The notes under the pieces are model-generated. The model ran no database searches, was not told the origin of the DNA, and saw only the letters and a list, made by a program, of their open reading frames with translations. The position numbers and the translations under genes were made by a program. This document shows positions 55,321 through 59,899 of a DNA stretch of 59,899 bases, piece by piece (the stretch's first letter is position 1; each line of letters begins with the position of its first letter). The DNA is from JALHMQ01 sp037441125 (GTDB taxonomy: Bacteria; Pseudomonadota; Gammaproteobacteria; Burkholderiales; Burkholderiaceae_F), in contig JBBIST010000008.1 of the NCBI GenBank assembly GCA_037441125.1, forward strand, positions 1 through 59,899, written 5' to 3'.

Positions 55321-56247
55321 TCAGCCGTCCGTTGAGGGCCGATCCTCGGCGAACAGCGTCGCCTCGAGGTCGGCGGCGGGGCTGCCGCTGAGCCGGCACG
55401 AGGCCTCGAACTTGGCCAGCGCTTCGCCCTCGGCGCGCTTGTAGCGAACCAGGCGCGCCATCAGGTCGCCGAAGTCGACCTGATGACCGTCGAAGTCGGG
55501 CCCGTCGACGCAGGCGAACTTGATCTGATCGCCGACCTTGACGCGGCAGCCGCCGCACATGCCGGTGCCGTCGACCATCACCGGGTTGAGGCTGACGACG
55601 GTGCGGATGCCGTGCGCGCGCGTGGACTCGGCGCAGCCCTTCATCATGATCGGCGGGCCGATCGCGACCACTTCATCGATGTCGCGGTGGCGGGCGATCG
55701 ACTGCTTGATGCCCTCAGTCACCAGCCCCTTGATGCCGGCCGAACCGTCGTCGGTGCAGACGATCAGCTCGTCGCACACACGCGCGAACTTGTCGCGCCA
55801 GAAGATCAGGTCCTTGTTGCGAAAGCCGATCACACCGATCACATAGGCGCCGCTTTCCTTGTAGGCGCGCGCCTGCGGATACACCGGTGCGACGCCGAGG
55901 CCGCCGCCGACGCACACGACTTTCTTGGCGGCGCCGATGTGGCTCGGGATGCCCATCGGGCCGACGAGCGCGAACAGGCGGCTGCCGACGGCGCAGTTGC
56001 GCTGCATCTCGCGCGTGGTCTTGCCGACCGCCTGGATCACGAGCGTGATCGTGCCGCGTTCGCGGTCGAAGTCGGCGATGGTGAGCGGAATGCGCTCGCC
56101 GTGCTCGTGCTCCATGACGATCACGAACTGCCCGGGACGGGCCGCCCGCGCCATCTGCGGGTGCCTGACCTCGAGCAGGAAAGTGACCTCGGAAAAGTCT
56201 TCGCGCGCAACGACCTCGAAGGTCGCCGCCGGCGGGTTCTCGCTCAT
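55321..56247 (-). CDS. nfnA: NfnA/SudB-type FAD/NAD-binding ferredoxin:NADP reductase subunit
   Basis: A 308-aa protein of the ferredoxin-NADP reductase fold: FAD region GQFVIVMEHEHGERIPLTIA, NAD region KKVVCVGGGLGVAPVYPQAR, and the C-terminal 2Fe-2S ligands GTGMCGGCRVKVGDQIKFAC followed by VDGPDFDGHQVDF, the exact NfnA/SudB arrangement in which an Asp helps bind the cluster. ATG 56247 gives the typical start; AGGAGG lies 12 bases upstream. First gene of the series nfnA-nfnB-korA-korB-723 aa, divergent from sucA. Confidence 0.88.
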   Translation of the reverse strand: MSENPPAATFEVVAREDFSEVTFLLEVRHPQMARAARPGQFVIVMEHEHGERIPLTIADFDRERGTITLVIQAVGKTTREMQRNCAVGSRLFALVGPMGIPSHIGAAKKVVCVGGGLGVAPVYPQARAYKESGAYVIGVIGFRNKDLIFWRDKFARVCDELIVCTDDGSAGIKGLVTEGIKQSIARHRDIDEVVAIGPPIMMKGCAESTRAHGIRTVVSLNPVMVDGTGMCGGCRVKVGDQIKFACVDGPDFDGHQVDFGDLMARLVRYKRAEGEALAKFEASCRLSGSPAADLEATLFAEDRPSTDG

Positions 56248-56657
56248 GATTTTTGTCTTCCTCCTGGGCGAGCGCCCTGCGGCCGGTCGGACTTGCTTTT
56301 GTTCCGGCAACGCTCGCCATGCTTAGGCGCGACTGTCCGCCGCTGCGCGAAGGCCGCTTTGATGTTCGGCAAGTCCGCGCGCTTTTGCGCACCCGACAGT
56401 GAGCCGACTGCGGTTCTCGATCGCCGCCCGGTGGCCCATCGGCCGCGCGCGCCTCGGGCGGTCGCGGCGCCGCATCGGCTCGCGCCTGCGTTCGACGCGG
56501 CACCTCGCGTGCTATCGTCGGCGACCGTTTTGCTTGACGAAACCACGGGGTTTCGCCAACGCGAAGCAGCTATCCGTCAACCGGCCTGGCCGGGGCGCGG
56601 AAGGACCGAGAGGTTTCCTGCATCCGAAGGGCGAAGCGCCCGGAAAGGTGAACGCTG
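56248..56657. other. Divergent intergenic region between nfnA and sucA
   Basis: No gene is visible in these 410 bases. They must hold the promoters of two divergent operons. A hairpin CGAAACC-ACGG-GGTTTCG (56538-56555) lies about 100 bases before sucA and could sit in its leader. TTGACG at 56534 is a -35-like hexamer, but no good -10 follows. A GntR-type TATATA palindrome like that at 37877 is not present. Confidence 0.5.
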
Positions 56658-59513
56658 ATGATGCGGCAGTTCCAGCTCAATTCGTACCTCTTTGGGGGCA
56701 ACGCGCCCTACGTCGAAGAGCTCTACGAGCGCTATCTCGACAATCCCGGCAGCGTGCCCGACAAGTGGCGCGCCTATTTCGACCAGATGCAACTGGTGCC
56801 GGCGGCCGACGGCTCGATCGCTTCGCCCGACGTCGCCCATGCGCCGATCGTCGAGTCCTTCGCGCAGCGCGCCAAGGCCGGGGCCCTGCGGCCGAAGGTG
56901 GCGCCGACCGACCTGTCGGTGGCACGCAAGCAGGTCCACGTCCAGTCGATCATCGCCGCCTACCGTTTCCTCGGCAGCCGCTGGGCCGATCTGGATCCGC
57001 TCAAGCGGCAGGAGCGGCCGAGCATCCCCGAGCTCGAGCCGGCGTTCTACGACCTGACCGAAGCCGACATGGACACCGAGTTCTCGGCGGCCAACACGTA
57101 CTTCGGCCCGGAGCAGATGACGCTGCGCGAGATCGTCAAGGCGCTGCGCCAGACCTACTGCGGAACGATCGGCGCCGAGTTCATGTACATCGCCGACCCG
57201 GCCGAGAAGCGCTGGTGGCAGCAGCGGCTGGAGTCGATCCGCGCCACGCCCGCCTTCGGCGCCGAGGCCAAGCGCCACATCCTCGAGCGGCTGACCGCGG
57301 CCGAGGGCCTGGAGCGCTTCCTGCACACCAAGTACGTCGGCCAGAAGCGCTTCTCGCTCGAAGGCGGCGAGAGCTTCATCGCCGCGATGGACGAGCTGAT
57401 CCAGCGCGCCGGCAGCCGCGGCGTCGAGGAGATCGTCATCGGCATGGCGCACCGCGGCCGCCTGAACGTTCTGGTGAACACGCTCGGCAAGATGCCGGCC
57501 GACCTGTTCGCCGAGTTCGAAGGCAAGCACGCCAGCGACCTGCCGGCCGGCGACGTCAAGTACCACAACGGCTTCTCAAGCGACGTGTCGACGCCCGGTG
57601 GCCCCGTGCATCTGTCGCTCGCCTTCAATCCCTCGCACCTGGAGATCGTCAACCCGGTAGTCGAAGGCTCGGTGCGCGCGCGCCAGGACCGGCGCGGCGG
57701 CAACCGGCGCGACCAGGTGCTGCCAGTGCTGGTGCACGGCGATGCCGCCTTCGCCGGCCAGGGCGTGGTGATGGAGACGCTCAACCTGGCACAGACGCGC
57801 GGCTACCGCACCGGCGGCACCGTGCACATCGTGATCAACAACCAGATCGGCTTCACCACTTCCGATCCGCGCGACGTGCGCTCGAGCAGCTACTGCTCGG
57901 ACGTGGCGAAGATGATCGAAGCGCCGGTGCTGCACGTCAACGGCGACGACCCGGAGGCGGTCGTCCTGTGCACGCAACTGGCGATGGACTACCGCCAGGA
58001 GTTTCGCAAGGACGTGGTGATCGACATCGTCTGCTTCCGCCGCCTCGGCCACAACGAGCAGGACACGCCGGCGGTCACGCAGCCGCTGATGTACAAGAAG
58101 ATCGGCCAGCATCCGGGCACGCGCCGGCTGTATGCGGACAAGCTCGTGACCCAGGGCACGCTCAAGGCCGGCGAGCCCGACGAGATGGTCAAGGCCTACC
58201 GTACGGCGATGGACGCCGGCCGCCACACGGTCGATCCGGTGCTCACCAACTACAAGAGCAAGTACGCGGTCGACTGGTCGCCGTTCCTGAACCGCAAGTG
58301 GACCGATCAGGCCGACACGGCGTTGCCGCTGGCCGAACTGCGGCGCTTGGCGGAGCGGATCACGACCATCCCCGAAAACTTCAAGCTGCACCCGCTGGTC
58401 GAGAAGGTGATCGCCGACCGGCGGGCGATGGGCGAAGGCAAGCTGCCGGTCGACTGGGGCATGGGCGAGCACCTGGCCTTCGCCTCGCTCGTCGCCAGCG
58501 GCTATCCGGTGCGCATCACCGGTCAGGACTCGGGCCGCGGCACCTTCTCGCACCGGCACGCGGTGCTGCACGACCAGAGCCGCGAGAAGTGGGATGCCGG
58601 CGCCTACGTGCCGCTGATGCACGTGAGCGACAAGCAGGCGCCGTTCCTGGTGATCGACTCGGTGCTGTCGGAGGAGGCGGTGCTCGGCTTCGAGTACGGC
58701 TACTCCTCGGCCGAGCCGAACGCACTCGTGATCTGGGAGGCGCAGTTCGGCGACTTCGTCAACGGCGCCCAGGTGGTGATCGACCAGTTCATCAGCTCCG
58801 GCGAGGTCAAGTGGGGCCGGCAGTCGGGCCTGACCCTGATGCTGCCGCACGGCTACGAAGGCCAGGGCCCCGAGCACAGTTCGGCCCGACTCGAGCGCTT
58901 CCTGCAACTGGCCGCCGACAACAACATGCAGGTGGTGCAGCCGACCAACGCGGCGCAGATCTTCCACCTGCTGCGCCGGCAGATGATCCGCCTGTTCCGC
59001 AAGCCGCTGGTGATCATGACGCCCAAGAGCCTGCTGCGGCACAAGGACGCGACCGCGCCGATTGCCGAACTGGCGCGCGGCGAGTTCCACACCGTGATCG
59101 GCGAGGCCGGCGCAATCGACCGCGCCAAGACGCGGCGCGTGCTCGCCTGCTCGGGCAAGGTCTACTACGACCTGGTGCACGCGCGCGCCGAGCGCGGCGA
59201 CGACGACGTCGCGATCGTGCGCATCGAGCAGCTCTATCCGTTCCCGCACAAGGCGCTCGCCGCCGAGCTGAAGAAATACCCGCAGCTCGCCGAAGTGGTC
59301 TGGGTCCAGGACGAGCCGCAGAACCAGGGCGCCTGGTTCTACATCCAGCACCACCTGCTGGAGTGCATGGCCGACGGCCACAAGCTCGGCTACGCCGGGC
59401 GCGCGCCCTCGGCCTCGCCCGCGGTCGGCTACTACGCCAAGCACAACGAGCAACAGAAGGCGTTGATCGACCAAGCTTTTGCCAAGCTCAAGGGATTTGT
59501 GCTCAATAAGTGA
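56658..59513 (+). CDS. sucA: 2-oxoglutarate dehydrogenase E1 component SucA
   Basis: A 951-aa TPP-dependent decarboxylase of the 2-oxoglutarate dehydrogenase complex. N-terminal E2-binding helix FQLNSYLFGGNAPYVEELYE, then VEEIVIGMAHRGRLNVLVNT, VHIVINNQIGFTTSDP, RRLGHNEQDTPA and HGYEGQGPEHSSARLERFLQ in the transketolase-like half. Full length. GGAAAGGTG precedes ATG 56658 (a second ATG follows at once). Its TGA stop lies in a GTGAAAC heptad that opens the repeat before sucB. With korAB nearby, the strain has two kinds of 2-oxoglutarate oxidation. Confidence 0.96.
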   Translation: MMRQFQLNSYLFGGNAPYVEELYERYLDNPGSVPDKWRAYFDQMQLVPAADGSIASPDVAHAPIVESFAQRAKAGALRPKVAPTDLSVARKQVHVQSIIAAYRFLGSRWADLDPLKRQERPSIPELEPAFYDLTEADMDTEFSAANTYFGPEQMTLREIVKALRQTYCGTIGAEFMYIADPAEKRWWQQRLESIRATPAFGAEAKRHILERLTAAEGLERFLHTKYVGQKRFSLEGGESFIAAMDELIQRAGSRGVEEIVIGMAHRGRLNVLVNTLGKMPADLFAEFEGKHASDLPAGDVKYHNGFSSDVSTPGGPVHLSLAFNPSHLEIVNPVVEGSVRARQDRRGGNRRDQVLPVLVHGDAAFAGQGVVMETLNLAQTRGYRTGGTVHIVINNQIGFTTSDPRDVRSSSYCSDVAKMIEAPVLHVNGDDPEAVVLCTQLAMDYRQEFRKDVVIDIVCFRRLGHNEQDTPAVTQPLMYKKIGQHPGTRRLYADKLVTQGTLKAGEPDEMVKAYRTAMDAGRHTVDPVLTNYKSKYAVDWSPFLNRKWTDQADTALPLAELRRLAERITTIPENFKLHPLVEKVIADRRAMGEGKLPVDWGMGEHLAFASLVASGYPVRITGQDSGRGTFSHRHAVLHDQSREKWDAGAYVPLMHVSDKQAPFLVIDSVLSEEAVLGFEYGYSSAEPNALVIWEAQFGDFVNGAQVVIDQFISSGEVKWGRQSGLTLMLPHGYEGQGPEHSSARLERFLQLAADNNMQVVQPTNAAQIFHLLRRQMIRLFRKPLVIMTPKSLLRHKDATAPIAELARGEFHTVIGEAGAIDRAKTRRVLACSGKVYYDLVHARAERGDDDVAIVRIEQLYPFPHKALAAELKKYPQLAEVVWVQDEPQNQGAWFYIQHHLLECMADGHKLGYAGRAPSASPAVGYYAKHNEQQKALIDQAFAKLKGFVLNK

Positions 59514-59574
59514 AACGTCTAGTGTCCAGCGTCTAGCGTCGAGCGTGGGTCTCGCTAGACGCTGGACGCTCGAC
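59510..59574 (+). repeat. GTCNAGC heptad-repeat hairpin between sucA and sucB
   Basis: One GTGAAAC heptad containing the sucA stop, followed by four heptads of the type GTCNAGC (59517-59544), a short spacer, and three inverted heptads GCTNGAC (59554-59574). Twenty-two bases of each arm (59517-59538 and 59553-59574) pair with two mismatches. Ends 20 bases before the sucB ATG. It joins the two heptad types seen in the pha and prp operons. Confidence 0.8.
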
Positions 59575-59594
59575 CTCGCACATCGGACAGGAAC

Positions 59595-59899
59595 ATGCCC
59601 ATCGTCGAAGTCAAGGTTCCGCAACTGTCGGAATCGGTCGCGGAAGCGACATTGCTGCAATGGAAGAAGAAGCCGGGCGAGGCGGTCGCCGTCGATGAAG
59701 TTCTGATCGAGGTCGAGACCGACAAGGTCGTGCTCGAAGTGCCGGCGCCTTCGGCCGGCGTGCTGGCGAACGTGGTCAAGGGCGACGGCGGCACCGTGGT
59801 CTCGAACGAGCTGATCGCCACCATCGATACCGACGCCAAGGCTGGCGCCGCGCCGGCGGCAGCGGCGAAGCCGGCCGCGCCCGCGCCGCCGCCGGCCGG
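59595..59899 (+). CDS. sucB: Dihydrolipoyllysine succinyltransferase SucB (E2), partial
   Basis: The first 101 codons of E2, cut by the window end. It begins with the lipoyl domain (MPIVEVKVPQLSESVAEATL), with the lipoyl Lys in EVETDKVVLEVPAPSAG near residue 43, and enters an Ala/Pro linker. AGGA lies four bases before the ATG. Second gene of the suc operon; sucB's catalytic part and lpd are expected beyond the edge. Confidence 0.95.
   Translation, partial: MPIVEVKVPQLSESVAEATLLQWKKKPGEAVAVDEVLIEVETDKVVLEVPAPSAGVLANVVKGDGGTVVSNELIATIDTDAKAGAAPAAAAKPAAPAPPPA

Noticed and set aside
52366..55335. Plus-strand open frame of 989 codons.
   Set aside because: Antisense to korA and nfnB; no family motif.
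56399..59509. Plus-strand open frame of 1036 codons overlapping sucA.
   Set aside because: Out of frame with the clear SucA sequence and rich in Arg/Ala as expected for a shadow.

Overview
This is a very GC-rich bacterial chromosome segment, almost certainly from a betaproteobacterium of the Burkholderiales/Rhodocyclales type. The gene orders point there: bamD|rluD-pgeF-phaC-phaA-phaB-phaR, and mdh|gntR-sdhCDAB-sdhE-gltA next to sucAB. The taxon is inferred from gene order and protein motifs; no search was run.

Layout. (1) 0.2-6.2 kb: a PP2C phosphatase, a DUF465 protein, a DinG/YoaA-type helicase, bamD, rluD and pgeF. (2) 6.3-11.5 kb: a complete polyhydroxyalkanoate locus phaCAB-phaR. PhaC carries an unusual basic N-terminal extension. 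(3) 11.53-19.42 kb: a compact integrative element in the 3' end of tRNA-Ser(GGA). It has a 16-bp att repeat, arm-type sites at both ends, a tyrosine integrase, an AlpA-type regulator, a Toprim-helicase replication protein, an SSB, several repeat clusters that look like replication or operator sites, and a PKD-domain lipoprotein. It has no capsid or conjugation genes. (4) 19.6-24.1 kb: a fumarylpyruvate-hydrolase-like enzyme, a three-part TRAP transporter and a zeta-class GST isomerase, which together look like the lower gentisate pathway plus uptake. (5) 24.2-37.6 kb: greB (frameshifted as given), then a long minus-strand series spoT, rpoZ, aroF/G, an aminotransferase, acnA, prpD, an MliC-like secreted protein, prpC, prpB and mdh. 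(6) 37.9-43.9 kb: a GntR regulator and sdhCDABE-gltA. (7) 43.9-56.2 kb, on the opposite strand: a sulfur/redox block (ComB-like phosphatase, cystathionine gamma-lyase, cystathionine beta-synthase, FccB-like flavoprotein) followed by a 723-aa ferredoxin-tailed protein, 2-oxoacid:ferredoxin oxidoreductase (korAB) and an Nfn-type transhydrogenase (nfnAB). (8) 56.7 kb to the end: sucA and the start of sucB.

How it works together. The window encodes most of the oxidative TCA cycle, the methylcitrate cycle for propionyl-CoA, and PHA synthesis from acetyl-CoA. It also has a second, ferredoxin/NADP-linked route for 2-oxoacid oxidation placed between gltA and the classical 2-oxoglutarate dehydrogenase genes. 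The most interesting candidate system is the nfnA-nfnB-korA-korB-723-aa operon, whose last protein fuses an unrecognised region with faint resemblance to a PFOR TPP domain to a C-terminal ferredoxin. A second unexplained signal is a family of heptad-repeat hairpins, GTGAAAN and GTCNAGC, that begin at stop codons inside the pha, prp and suc operons.
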